A stretch of 64,000 nt of DNA from assembly GCA_025093985.1 (NCBI GenBank), contig JACAAK010000009.1:1054001-1118000 (forward strand), written 5' to 3'. Shown here in pieces: positions 45,896 through 56,377 of this stretch (positions within the stretch are counted from its first letter, which is position 1; every line of letters begins with the position of its first letter). The DNA is from Calvatia gigantea (taxonomy: Eukaryota > Basidiomycota > Agaricomycetes > Agaricales > Lycoperdaceae). The notes beneath the pieces are model-generated. The model was not told where the DNA came from. It made no database searches and saw nothing but the letters and a program-made list of their open reading frames with translations. The translations under genes were made by a program, and so were the position numbers.

Positions 45896-46024
45896 GGCAG
45901 AACTTCCTGTCCTCAACCAACGACACATTCCCCCCTCCACTGCCGGCCCCTCTCCAAGTCCCCCACAACTACCACTGTCAATCCGGAACCCCCAGGTCAG
46001 CCTGGGACGAACAACACCCCACTG

Positions 46025-46412
46025 ATCCCAACAGGCGAAGCCGCTTCTCCCCCGAGCCCTCCTCTGCAAACGATAGACCTTCGCCCATGGAGTTATGGGC
46101 TAGAACTGATTTCTCATCTGAGGGATCCTCCGCACGATGGTCCTCAAGGGAGGCCATCGAACTCGCTTCCGCACCGAATATCTACATAATGCCAATCAGT
46201 GAAATCACTGGCACTTTATCTGCGACGCCATTTCACAGCTCGAACATCTTTCTCGGGATTATGAGTACACTACCGATCGAGTGGCCCTATTTATCCAGGC
46301 ATCACGAAGCCTTGGATTACCTCAGGCTTACGCCCGCTACTCAACGAGCATAGCATTAAGCCCTATCCCACCCAACCAGCGAACTAGGCCCTTCTAAGGT
46401 CAGACCACACCA
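46025..46412 (+). repeat. Left 388 bp direct repeat within A1
   Basis: Duplicates 48451-48837 with few differences (small indels). It encodes the ORF2 block beginning IPTGEAASPPS and continuing IMPISEITGTLS. Together the repeats bracket the foreign pol fragment. Confidence 0.8.
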
Positions 46413-48450
46413 TCCGTGCCTGCACCCTAGGCTCTTTTCCTGCCTTGGTAGAAGAAGTGGAAGAAGAGGACGAGCCATCCACCCTGCCACCCGCTCCCAC
46501 AGATCTCTATAAGGATGACAACTGCATTTTTGCCATCAATCTCCTTCCCTGTCCAGAAGAAATTCACGCAATGGGTACCACATCCCAACAGCTAGCTGAG
46601 GCCTTCCACTACAACTCCCAGTCGTCCGACTCACCCGCCAGGTTCAGAGAAATCGTCCCCTCCTACCTCCATGAGTTTGAAGCTGTGTTCGCCAAGGAGT
46701 CCTTCGACACACTACCGGAGCATCGACTATGGGACCACATAATTGAGCTCATCCCAGGTGCTGACCCAAAGGGCTACAAGGTATATCCACTCTCACCCAC
46801 TGAGCAGTCACAGTTAGACAAGTTCATCCGGGAGAACCTCTCATCCGGCCGCATCCGCCCCTCTAAATCCCCCATGGCTTTGCCTGTCTTCTTCATCAAG
46901 AAAAAGGATGGATCCCTCCACCTCGTTCAGGACTACCGAGCTCTCAACACCCTCACAGTGAAGAACAAGTACCCTCTCCCGCTCATATCTGAACTCGTCG
47001 CACAACTTCGTGGAGCCAAGTACTTTACCAAACTGGACATTCGGTGAGGATTCAACAATGTGCAGATTAAGCCGGGTAATGAATGGAAGGCTGCATTCCG
47101 GACAAATCACAGGTTATTTGAGCCACTCATCATGTTCTTCGGCCTCACCAACAGCCCTGCCATCTTCCAAACTATGATGAACGACATCTTCCGTGAGCTT
47201 ATCATGGAGGGTGTGGTTGTGGTATACATGGACGACATACTGATCTTCACGAAGACCATTGAAAAGCACCAAGAGGTCACCCGCCAGGTCCTGCAAATTC
47301 TTGCACAGCACCAGCTTTTCCTTAAACCTGAAAAGTGCGAGTTTGAGAAGACCTGCATTGAGTACCTTGGCCTCATCATATTGGAGAACAGTGTGGAGAT
47401 GAACCCAGTCAAGGTCGCAGGGGTATGAGACTGGCCCACTCCGGCCAACATGGGGGAAATGCAAGCATTCCTGGGGTTTGTCAACTTCTATTGCCACTTC
47501 GTCTGCGACTTCTCCCATGTAGCCTGCCCCCTCTTCAACCTCACCAAGGTGGATACCAAGTGGAAATGGGGCACCGCGGAAGAAATGGCTTTCCAAGCAC
47601 TCAAGGATGCAGTCACCTCCTCCCCCATTCTTCTCTCACCCGACGACTCTGCTCTCTTCCGCATCAAAGCAGACAGCTCAGACTTTGCGACAGGAGCAGT
47701 CCTCTCTCAGAAGGTGGCAGACTCAGACCAATGGCATCCGGTGGCATTCTACTCGAAATCCCTCTCAGCGGTCGAACGGAACTATGAGATCCACGACAAG
47801 GAAATGCTGGCAATCATTCGTGCACTAGAAGAGTGGAGGCACTTCCTCAAAGGTGCGCACCACCAAGTTGAGATCTGGACAGACCACAAAAATCTAGAGT
47901 ACTTCATGTCCGCCAAGAAACTTAACCACCACCAAGCCCGCTGGTCCCTCATACTCTCCCACTTTGATTTCTACTTGTACCACCGTCCCGGCCGAACCAT
48001 GGGGAAACCCGATGCATTGTCCCATAGAGCTGACCACGGCACAGGAGCCTGTGACAACAAGAACATCACTCTCCTCCCCGACGGACTCTTTGCCATTCAC
48101 ACACTCGAAGGGATTTCGATGGAAGGAGAGGAGCAGCTCCTGGTGAAGGATATCCACTCTGGAAACCACACGGGTGAACAAGAGGAAGCAGTTGCTAAAG
48201 CCGCATGGGAACTCAAGCAGTCGTCGACCAAAACCGTGAGGAGTGCAGAATGGACAGAGCAGGATGGCCTACTCCTGTTCCAAGGGAAGATCTATGTCCC
48301 AACAGGCTCTGATCTTAGGCAGAGGATAGTAGCTCTCCACCACAACACAAAGATTGCAGGACATGCTGGGTGATGGAAAACGCTAGAACTCATCTCCCGC
48401 AACTACTGGTGGCCGTGGGTTACATCGCAGCCCAACCCGTACCGACTGAG
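46413..48450 (+). mobile_element. Gypsy family B pol fragment nested in A1
   Basis: About 2.0 kb corresponding to 58200-60190 of element B: end of protease linker, reverse transcriptase (YMDD at ~47227), RNase H (SSDFATGAVLSQ; MLAIIRALEEWRHFLKGAHHQVEIWTDHKN) and the start of the integrase. No LTR. Nonsense codons at 47045 (DIR*GF) and 47426, both explained by single transitions. Not a normal retrotransposon insertion because it lacks termini and a short target duplication. Confidence 0.8.
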
Positions 48451-48837
48451 ATCCCAACAGGCGAAGCCGCTTCTCCCCCGAGCCCTCCTCTGCAAACGAT
48501 AGACCTTCGCCCATGGAGTTATGGGCTAGAACTGATTTCTCATCTGAGGGATCCCTCCGCACGATGGTCCTCAAGGGAGGCCATCGAACTCGCTTCCGCA
48601 CCGAATATCTACATAATGCCAATCAGTGAAATCACTGGCACTTTATCTGCGACGCCATTTCACAGCTCGAACATCTTTCTCGGGATTATGAGTACACTAC
48701 CGATCGAGTGGCCCTATTTATCCAGGCATCACGAAGCCTTGGATTACCTCAGGCTTACGCCCGCTACCTCAACGAGCATAGCATTAAGCCTATCCCACCC
48801 AACCAGCGAACTGGCCCTTCTAAGGTCAGACCACACC
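48451..48837 (+). repeat. Right 387 bp direct repeat within A1
   Basis: Counterpart of 46025-46412. Confidence 0.8.
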
Positions 48838-49062
48838 AATGAGCCGATTCCCCCGCGAGAAACTCCTCCCCCGAACCGCATGTACCTTCCTCATCCACGT
48901 CTTTCCCATCCAGACGGACACATCCCACCCGAACGATTCGAAACGGCCATACACAACTTAATGGGCCAACTGGACCAACTTCTGAGCCTCAGAAGTCTAT
49001 TCGAAAACCCCTCGGCCCTAACTCAGGACGAGGAAGAACCCCAATCCAACCCCGAGCTATGA
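48451..49062 (+). CDS. A1 post-pol ORF2, last part
   Basis: Open frame from the second copy of the duplicated block to a TGA at 49060-49062, carrying WSSREAIELASAPNIY, FLGIMSTLPIEWPYLSRHHEALDYL and a C-terminal ETAIHNLMGQLDQLLSL helix. The antisense relic at 55922-55407 encodes the same blocks. With the 45215 segment it would make a product of roughly 500 residues if the TAG at 45893 and the nested fragment were absent. No known domain. It overlaps ORF3 by ATGA. Confidence 0.6.
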   Translation: MPTGEAASPPSPPLQTIDLRPWSYGLELISHLRDPSARWSSREAIELASAPNIYIMPISEITGTLSATPFHSSNIFLGIMSTLPIEWPYLSRHHEALDYLRLTPATSTSIALSLSHPTSELALLRSDHTNEPIPPRETPPPNRMYLPHPRLSHPDGHIPPERFETAIHNLMGQLDQLLSLRSLFENPSALTQDEEEPQSNPEL

Positions 49063-49412
49063 ACAACCTGAACTTCGACCCGAAGGCCTTTTGTGAAAAA
49101 TGTGCCAAACTTCACCTCCCTGCCGTAGGTCACTGGGCCAGTGATTGTGCCCATACCACTTGTCCCATCTGTCGAAAAACCCACCCTGGCCATTACCGCT
49201 GGACCTGCCCCCAATACTTCTGCCGACTCTGCGAAACTCTCAACCCGAAACACAAACCAGAAGATTGCCCGAAATATGTCGACCACGTCCAAGCCGTTGA
49301 AAATATGAAACAACGTTTCCAAGAACAAATCTTGGAAAACCCCCGTGATGCCTTCGACGACGAATATTACGACGACGGGGTATCTTTGGACTACTCAGTC
49401 CTATCTGCGTAA
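49059..49412 (+). CDS. A1 post-pol ORF3, triple zinc-knuckle protein
   Basis: 117 residues; the ATG overlaps the ORF2 stop (ATGA). Three tandem Cys/His sites: CEKC...GHWASDC (CX2C-X9-HX4C), CPICRKTHPGHYRWTC and CRLCETLNPKHKPEDC (both CX2CX6HX4C), spaced wider than the standard retroviral CX2CX4HX4C knuckle; then an acidic tail. Relic A2 encodes the first two sites on the minus strand (55410-55270). Nucleic-acid binding is inferred from the zinc sites only. Confidence 0.65.
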   Translation: MNNLNFDPKAFCEKCAKLHLPAVGHWASDCAHTTCPICRKTHPGHYRWTCPQYFCRLCETLNPKHKPEDCPKYVDHVQAVENMKQRFQEQILENPRDAFDDEYYDDGVSLDYSVLSA

Positions 49413-49444
49413 ATTTCGGAGTAATTTACCTAGAGACGGGCTAA

Positions 49445-50066
49445 TGTTACCAACTTACCACACCCCCGGACTCTCCGCATTAATGTATTAACCTTCCGTA
49501 CGAGCTTTCCATTCTTGTTGTATACCCCGGTCCGTTCTTTATTTATTTATCACATGTACTTCTACCTTTGCTTCTTATGATTCATTCTGAATCATGTTCC
49601 TGTTTCATCTTCCTCTTTCCCATCATCGTACTTCTCTTTACCTGACTCCATCTTCTTATGACTCGTACTCGTTCTTCTATTCATTTCACCTATCCCTATG
49701 ATTCCTTAGATTACCAATTAACCCGTAGTAGTTCTCATTGACTCATATCTACTTACTACGTAATCTCTCATCTCCTATTCGCAGCTAGTATATAAACCTT
49801 AAGTAGTACTTTGTATTACTTCAGGTTATTCTAGTAACAAGCTTCCTTATCTTCGCTCGTCTGCTACAAGGCTAACAACCTTGGGGACTGCAGTGACACT
49901 TAACTCGGACTTCTCAGGCAAGCGCGAGCTTCTACTCGAGGGAGCGATCTGAAGCCTGCACAGAAGTCATTGAGACTTGTCAAATACTCCTGGGCTATAG
50001 CGTTGAACCTCTCCCTGAGTGGAGACGATCCGGGCCCGGTTGCAAAGTAAGGTAACGCACGTAACA
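49445..50066 (+). repeat. 3' LTR of A1
   Basis: 622 bp; the one difference from the 5' LTR that I see is AACGTA to AATGTA, itself a CpG to TpG change. Confidence 0.85.
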
Positions 50067-51991
50067 ACAATAATACTCCCTGATTAGGCTTCATGCCTCA
50101 GGAAGCTTGTCAAAGTCTCCATTGACTACTGCAGTGGTGAGGGCTTTCTTGGTAGTGCTGATGAAGTACTTGCCATTGTTTGAGTGCACAAAGAAAATGG
50201 GCAAATGGCTTCAACTGTCTTGATAGATAGGGACTGGGATGCCATTGAAGGGGAATTTGGTGGTGGTAGAATTCTCCCAGTAATTCTTGACTATCATTTT
50301 CCAATAGTGTTGGTCTTGTTCTTGGCCTGGTAATACAGTGCAGAATCTTGCAGAAGGGAGAAAAACCAAAACTAGTTGTGGAAGAGTAATGGTTTTGATG
50401 AAACAGTGGAGGGAATTGACTTCTTTTTTCATGGAGACAGTAATGTCTTTGTCTATGGGTGTGTCAGAGTGGGTTGGTAGTATGGGGTTGACCATGTTGT
50501 GTAAGTTGGCAAGGGTAGAGTGTATTCTGGTGATAAGGTTGTCAATGTCAGGATCTTCCATTGATTTGTCTCTACTAAGCAGGTTCATTGCCACATTAGC
50601 AAGTTTGAGGAATATATCAGCTATGTCAAGGTGCTTAAAAACCTTGAGAGTGAGGTCAATGTGAGATTGAAGGCTGCAGACATGGTTTTGTTTGCTGAAA
50701 GTAAGGGTAAACTGATCAAGGGCTCAGAAGATTGCAGAGATGTGTTGACTGGTGGATGAGGATGTATTGGAAAAACCTGTGTACATATCTGCAAAGGTTA
50801 TACAGGTAGTAGCAAGAGTGATGTGGCAGTTTACAACTAGCCTCTTGTTCTGAGTGATAATGGTTTCTATTTCACTATTGGTAGCTTTGTCAACATCTTT
50901 GAGCAGGGTTTTGAGAAGTCCTTGTGCTGGGAACAGTGTAGTTGTGAGGTTATAGTGGGTACTACAAGGTGTAGGAGCTTGGCTGTTGCCTGGTTTAGAG
51001 AATGGAACTGATGAGATTATGGTTGGGGCAGGGTGGACAAGGAAGGTGATGGTGATATAGTTGGCTTGGAAAGAGGGCATATTTGACTAGTTTTTTTGTC
51101 TGTGGGATGTCTTTTTGGATTTTCTGCCCTCTCTTTTATAGATATCCTCTGGATGCCTTTTTTGGTATTCTGCTATTGCATCTTGTGCATTCACCAAGTT
51201 CAACTCTGCTGTCCACATATCATCTTTATTGCTATACTCTTTCCAGTGTACTAGAAACTGATATCTCTGTCCTCATTTTTGTTATCCTTGGATCTCTTCC
51301 ACTTTGTATTCTTCTTTATTATTGATGATCACTGGTTCAGGTGCTGGTGTCTTTCGTTGGCTTGGGAACATTGTCTTTTACACTAATGTCAACAATTGTT
51401 CATTGAATACATCATGATGGCCCATCCTTCTGGTAAGGCCAGCTGATATACTACATTTCTTATCTTGTCCTTGATTTGGAAAGGTCCATATCTTTTTTGG
51501 CCTAGCTTCTTTGATGGCTGATTGGTATGGATGTTAGTGTTCTCCAACCACACTTTGTTGCCAATTTGGTATGTTTTTGCATGTAGCTTGCTATTATTGT
51601 GCATCTGTTTCATTTTTTCTTGATAGAAACATAGTGCTGCTGCGGAGTTGTCTCATGCATTCTGTAGTCATTTTAGAAACTTGGTACTGCTTGGGTTGTT
51701 TGTTATTCCATAATCTTTCCCTTTCCAAGGGTGACAGCCATAATTCAAGTAGAATGGCATTTCTTGTGTTTCCCCATGTTTCTTGTCATTGTATTGAAAT
51801 TCTGTGAGAGGTAGCCAGTCTACCCAATCATCCTGTTCATAGTTGCAGTATAACCACAAGTATGTTCAATTTCACAATTAATTCTTTCCATTTGTCCATC
51901 CACCTGGGAGTGATACACTGTTGATAGGTTTCATTTGATACCTAGCCTCTTGAATAATTCTCTGGTGGATTCTGATGTGAATTGTGGTGTT
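50067..51991 (-). mobile_element. Antisense Gypsy relic, family E (integrase end plus 3' ORF)
   Basis: Minus strand, from integrase core (LSTVYHSQVDGQMERIN, near 51950-51890) through 51859-51668 (WLPLTEFQYNDKKH) and 51613-51389 (GNKVWLENTNIHT, KKLGQKRYGPFQIKDKI) to a decayed chromodomain (about 51300-51100), then an extra ORF (see next). The upstream pol half is missing: the relic is cut at 51992 by a reversed type A LTR fragment, and at the other side by A1. Confidence 0.75.
50100..51080 (-). pseudogene. Family E post-pol ORF
   Basis: Minus strand from 51080, directly after the chromodomain: about 325 codons in one frame with at least two TGA codons (near 50723 and 50224). Blocks: MPSFQANYITITFLVHPAP, LLKDVDKATNSEIETIITQNK, CSLQSHIDLTLKVFKHLDIAD, ISTTKKALTTAVVNGDFDKL. 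No recognised domain and no similarity by eye to ORF2/ORF3 of family A. Position again between pol and the 3' end of the element. Confidence 0.5.
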
Positions 51992-52262
51992 ATGTGTGTT
52001 ACCTTACTTTGCAACCAGGCCCAGATTGTCTTCACTCAAGAAGAGGTTCAACACTATAGCCCAGGAGTATTGGCAAGTCTCAATGACTTCTGTGCAGACT
52101 TTGGATTGCTCCCTTGAGTAGAAGCTCATGCTTGTCTGAGAAGTCCAAGTTAAATGCCACTGCAGTCCCCAAGGTTGTTAACCTTGTAGCAGATGAGTGA
52201 AGATAAGGAAGCTTGTTACTAGAATAACCTAAAGTAATACAAGGTACTACTTAGGGTTATAT
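51992..52262 (-). repeat. Type A LTR fragment, reverse orientation, CpG-eroded
   Basis: Aligns with the reverse complement of the last ~270 bases of the A1 LTR. All thirteen CpG sites of the first ~240 bases have become TpG or CpA. It ends where LTR-B1-associated sequence begins. Confidence 0.8.
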
Positions 52263-52293
52263 ACCAGCACTGTGATTTTGGAGGGGGGGTGGA

Positions 52294-52581
52294 TGTCAGG
52301 GCAACCTCTGATGGTCCCCCCAGACTGCCCTACAACCCTATGCTCTCACCCACTCTCAGCCACATGGACATGAGTAACAACTGGAGACCCCGAAGGACAA
52401 TGACGGACTTATATACATAATGAAACAATAGGACAATAGACAGTAATGCAGTATATATCAACCTGTACACCTGCAGGGGACCCTTATCTGATTCTCTAAG
52501 GATTCCCCTACAGTCGATCGCTTGCCCACCTTGTGAGAGCTTCACGTCCCCAAGCCACTCGGACTGCGGGTTGCCCTTACA
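52294..52581 (+). repeat. Type B LTR, internally deleted copy
   Basis: 288 bp, TGTCAGGG...CCCTTACA; lacks about 50 bp present in the 338 bp copies. Followed by family C pol remnants rather than B internal sequence. Confidence 0.75.
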
Positions 52582-55267
52582 GTAGAGTGCTTTCTGGGCT
52601 TTGCCAACTACTATTGCTGGTTCATAAAAGACTTCAGCAAAATAGCGAACCCTCTAAACCAGCTCAAAGGATCTATGGAATGGGATTGGAAGAAGGAGCA
52701 CCAATTAGCATTCAACAAACTAAAACAATGAATTACTGAAGAACCCACCCTGACATTGCCTCAAAGAAAGGGACAATTCTGTGTAGAGTCAACGCCTCTA
52801 ATTATGCACTAGAAGGAGTGCTATCACAAGAACAGAACAAAAAGTGGCACCCAATTGCATTCACATCACAAACACTCTCCCCAGCAGAACGAAACTACAA
52901 GATCTATGACAAGGAGTTATTGGCCATTGTCCACATGCTAAAAGAATGGTGACACTACCTACTGGATGCAGAGGAGAAATTTGAGATTTGGATGGACCAT
53001 GAAAACCTGAAATACTACAGAGAGCCACAGAAGCTTAATGGTCAACAAGCAAGATAGTACCTATGATTACAAGACTATGACTTCACCCTATGACATGTAC
53101 CAGGGAAGACGAACACAAAAGCCAACCTCTTGTCCAGAATCTACCAGGAACCAGACCAAGAGGATGAAAAACTAGTCACCATGATCTGAAACAGCTGGCT
53201 ACAAGACAAGCCAAGGAATGAAGAAGACTCCGAAGAAACTATCTTACTCTGCACTAAAGAGGCAGAAATAGAATAACTAAATGTGATATGGATGTATGGC
53301 TTAGATTAAGCTGACAGAATAGATTTTTTAAAGATTTCTGTACAAGGCAAGTTCGTGGGGAGGCAATCTGACAATATGAGGGACAATTCCACAAAATAAC
53401 ATGAAACACGACGCATAGAGAACACCAGAATAACTAGCTACCTTCGCTAAGAAGAGTAAAGCCAAGTTACACTTGTAAAAAGCACAACTTGCATCCCTTA
53501 TCTAAGAAGTTAACAAGACACAGAACCTCAGGTACTCCCTAAGATTCACCCTTATCAAGTCAACGACCAGAAGTGCACTGTCCTACACTTGTGATACTCC
53601 AAGTACCAGGGTGTAGTGATGCAATACGCTCTTAATCTAAGCTCACTTCGCAAGTAAGCCGAGGTCTTCTTCTTAGATTACAAAGGTCTCAACCTTAGCT
53701 CAAGTCACTTAATCCAGTTAATCTTGAAAGAACTTATTACTTTGCTTCACTCAGGCACAATAGATCGCTTTTCACTGCGCTCTGAAGGCTGGGCAATGGC
53801 TAGTAGGTTCCTTGCCACGTCCGACACCTCAGAGGGGGTTTATATATTATTTGGGTGCTTGTTATGACAAGACAATGATTACACAACTAGGAACATATTA
53901 TCAAGCAAGGTACAAACTGGTAGATTAGATCACGTGCCAAGAGAGCCGCAACCTGTTAGATTAGTGAAACATTGGAAATACAGAAGGATTCCAGGCATCC
54001 GTTTGTTCCGGGCTGTGTTTTAGCCTGTTCTCTGGGTCTATATTCTTCTCTAAATATGTAAAACATCTAAGATTTCGGACGTCGCGTGAACTGTTCTCCT
54101 ATGTGTCCCCGTGGATTGTATATGAACATGTCCATATGCATCATTAGTGCTGAGTGATGTTCGTTAATCTAACAATGGTGGCATTTCCTTGTGAACACGC
54201 TGATCATCCTTTTAGATTAAGCATGTCGGACTTATTTCCCGAGTCTAGGCTCATTGGAGGGGTCCCATAGCTCTGTATAGACACATTGGAATAGTTTTAC
54301 TGCCTGGTCTGGCTGGAATCACGACTGGTCATATGGTACACTGTTAGAATTGCTTTTTGTTAAGCACAGTGGTCATCCCATAGCCACTGCTATCTGTCAT
54401 CAATGGTCATAGTGTTCTACAGTGATCGAGTACTCTTTTATTATACTGTTGGGCTCTTAGATTAGGTCGTACTACTACAGGAAGGTTCGATGCAATTGTT
54501 AGATTAGGCTTGTATACCTTAGATTAGCAATTTTCATGCATGAAAACGGCTTTGCCATTACAGCGCAGAATTGTTCCTCCAACCAACATTCACGGACTGG
54601 ATAAAGGCAAACCAATGGAGAGAGACAAGTATCACCTTGAAACTACACAACAAGGGATCCAATGTCTCGGAACATGATGGAATGATCTATAAAGAAACCA
54701 GCATATACATACCACCCAACCCAGTCCTCAGAGAAGAAATACTGCAACAATACCATGATGCACCAGACACAGGACACCTAGGACAACACAGAATGGTCGA
54801 ACTAATCACTAGAGACTATTGGTGGCCAACAGTACGAAACGATGTCAAGAGGTACATCAAAGGATACCAGAACTGCCAGAGGAATAAACCACATGTAATG
54901 CCATTAAAAACACTGCTACATTTACTTTCCATCCCCAAAGGACCATGGGAAGAGATAAGTATCAATCTTATCAGACTGTTACCAGAGTCAGATGGAAAAG
55001 ACACCATCTTAGTAATTGTCGACCAGTTCTCAAAAATGATACGACTCATAGCGACGAAAACAGACGTTTCCTCAAAAGAGTTAGTACAATACTACAGGAA
55101 TGAAATATGGAAGCTACATGGCATACTGCGGAAAGTCCTCAGTGACTGAGGACCACAGTTTGCATCAGAGTTCACAGGAGAACTATTTAAGGGACTAGGG
55201 ATAGAACGAACCTTATCAACTGCCTACCACCCCCAGACCAATGGACAAACAGAGAGAATCAACAGGG
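52582..55267 (+). mobile_element. Gypsy family C relic, interrupted by repeat D
   Basis: Before repeat D: reverse transcriptase end and RNase H with many stops and frame breaks (FLGFANYYCWFIKDFSKIANPLNQL near 52586). After it: integrase, best in the open frame 54571-55149 (zinc site H-x-H...C-x2-C in GYQNCQRNKP, IVDQFSKMIRLIATKTDVS), then AYHPQTNGQTERIN to about 55265, where it meets antisense A2 sequence. No LTR can be assigned with confidence. Confidence 0.7.
53263..54562. repeat. Dispersed non-coding repeat D, copy 2
   Basis: Inserted into family C pol. Same sequence as 29355-30662 with scattered transitions. The pol sequence resumes at GCAGAATTG, with GCAGAA also present near the left edge, a possible target duplication. 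Confidence 0.6.
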
Positions 55268-55921
55268 CATTTATAATGTTCTGGTCTTGTTTTTTGACAG
55301 ATGGGGCATATGGTGTGTATACAATGGCTTGCCCAATGGCCAATTGTGGGGAGGCAGAGCTTTTCACATTTCTTACAAAATACTCCTGGGGTAAAATTTG
55401 GGTCATTCATTGCTTGGGATTGGGTTGGGGTTGGTCCAGTGTCAACTTTTCTTTGAGTATTTGATCTAAGGTTTTCCTTTCCTCTTTGGTCAGAACTGGT
55501 TCTCCATTATTGCTAAGCATCTGGTTGAGATGGTCCATCAGATTGTGTATAGCCCATTCTATTTGAGCTTTGGACATGGTTGATTGGGGGAGGCTGAGGT
55601 CAGGTAGGGAGAGATGCAATTGCTGGGGTGGGATATGGAGTGGGGGGAGATGCAATTGCTGGAGTGGGATTTGGAGGTGGGGGGGGGGTATTGGGTGAGA
55701 GGTATAGTTCATTCAAAGTTGGACGAGGGTTGCTATTGGATGGGAGAGAATCAACTTAATGCTCTTCAAGGTACTGGATGAAAGCCTAAGGTAGTCTAAG
55801 GCTTCGTGATGCTTGGATAAATATGAATGCTTGATCAGTAGCATGGTCATGATCCCTATGAAGATGTTCATGTTGGAGTAAGGTGTCATAGATAAGGCAC
55901 CAGTGATTTCTCTGATTGGCA
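55268..55921 (-). pseudogene. A2 relic: ORF2 end and ORF3 start
   Basis: Minus-strand counterpart of A1 ORF2/ORF3: IREITGALSMTPYSNMNIF, YLSKHHEALDYLRLSS, IEWAIHNLMDHLNQML, then MNDPNFTPGVFCKKC...GHWASHC and CPICQKTRPEHYKC. It breaks off at about 55270. Interrupted from the rest of A2 by element B (TTATG duplication at 55922-55926). Confidence 0.7.
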
Positions 55922-55926
55922 TTATG

Positions 55927-56264
55927 TGTCAGAGCAATCTCTGACAGTCCCCCCTGGACTGCCCTACAACTCTATGCACTCACCTGCTCTCAGCCGTGCA
56001 GACATGAGTAACAACTGGAGACCCCAAAGAACAATGATGGACTTATGTACATAATGAAACAATAGGACAATGGACAGTAACACAGTATATATTAACCTGT
56101 ACACCTGTAGAGGACCCTTATCTGATTCTTTAAGGATTCCCCTGCAGGTATGTAGTCTATACAGCCACTTGTAATACAACTAAGGATTCCCCTGCAATTA
56201 CCCACTTGCCCACCTCATGAGAGTTTCACATCCCGAGCCACTTGGACTGTGGGTTGCCCTTACA
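55927..56264 (+). repeat. 5' LTR of element B
   Basis: 338 bp; clearly diverged from the 3' copy by many transitions. Confidence 0.85.
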
Positions 56265-56377
56265 GAAGAATCAGATCTCACAAGAGACCTGGTCATCCAC
56301 TGGGAACGACTCTAAGGAGTTCCCCTTGATCACCCCCCACCAGCCTACCCCGTCTCTACCTGCCTGACCCGCCCCCC

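Larger units (their letters stand above)
38551..50066 (+). mobile_element. Ty3/Gypsy chromovirus A1, full length
   Basis: 11.5 kb. LTRs of 622 bp (38551-39172 and 49445-50066) begin TGTTAC and end GTAACA and differ at one position by eye. Order: leader, gag, pol (protease, reverse transcriptase, RNase H, integrase, chromodomain), then two extra ORFs. No 5 bp target duplication is visible (TCAAC left, ACAAT right), so a flank was probably altered by recombination. The near-identity of the LTRs means recent insertion, yet pol has a nonsense codon and the post-pol region holds a 2 kb foreign pol fragment, so mobilisation was probably in trans or damage is very recent. Confidence 0.85.

Noticed and set aside
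45474..46025. 183-codon frame in A1 ORF2 region
   Set aside because: Relic A2 conserves the other frame (DQNKHF/DQNKQFW), showing that the 45215 frame is the coding one.
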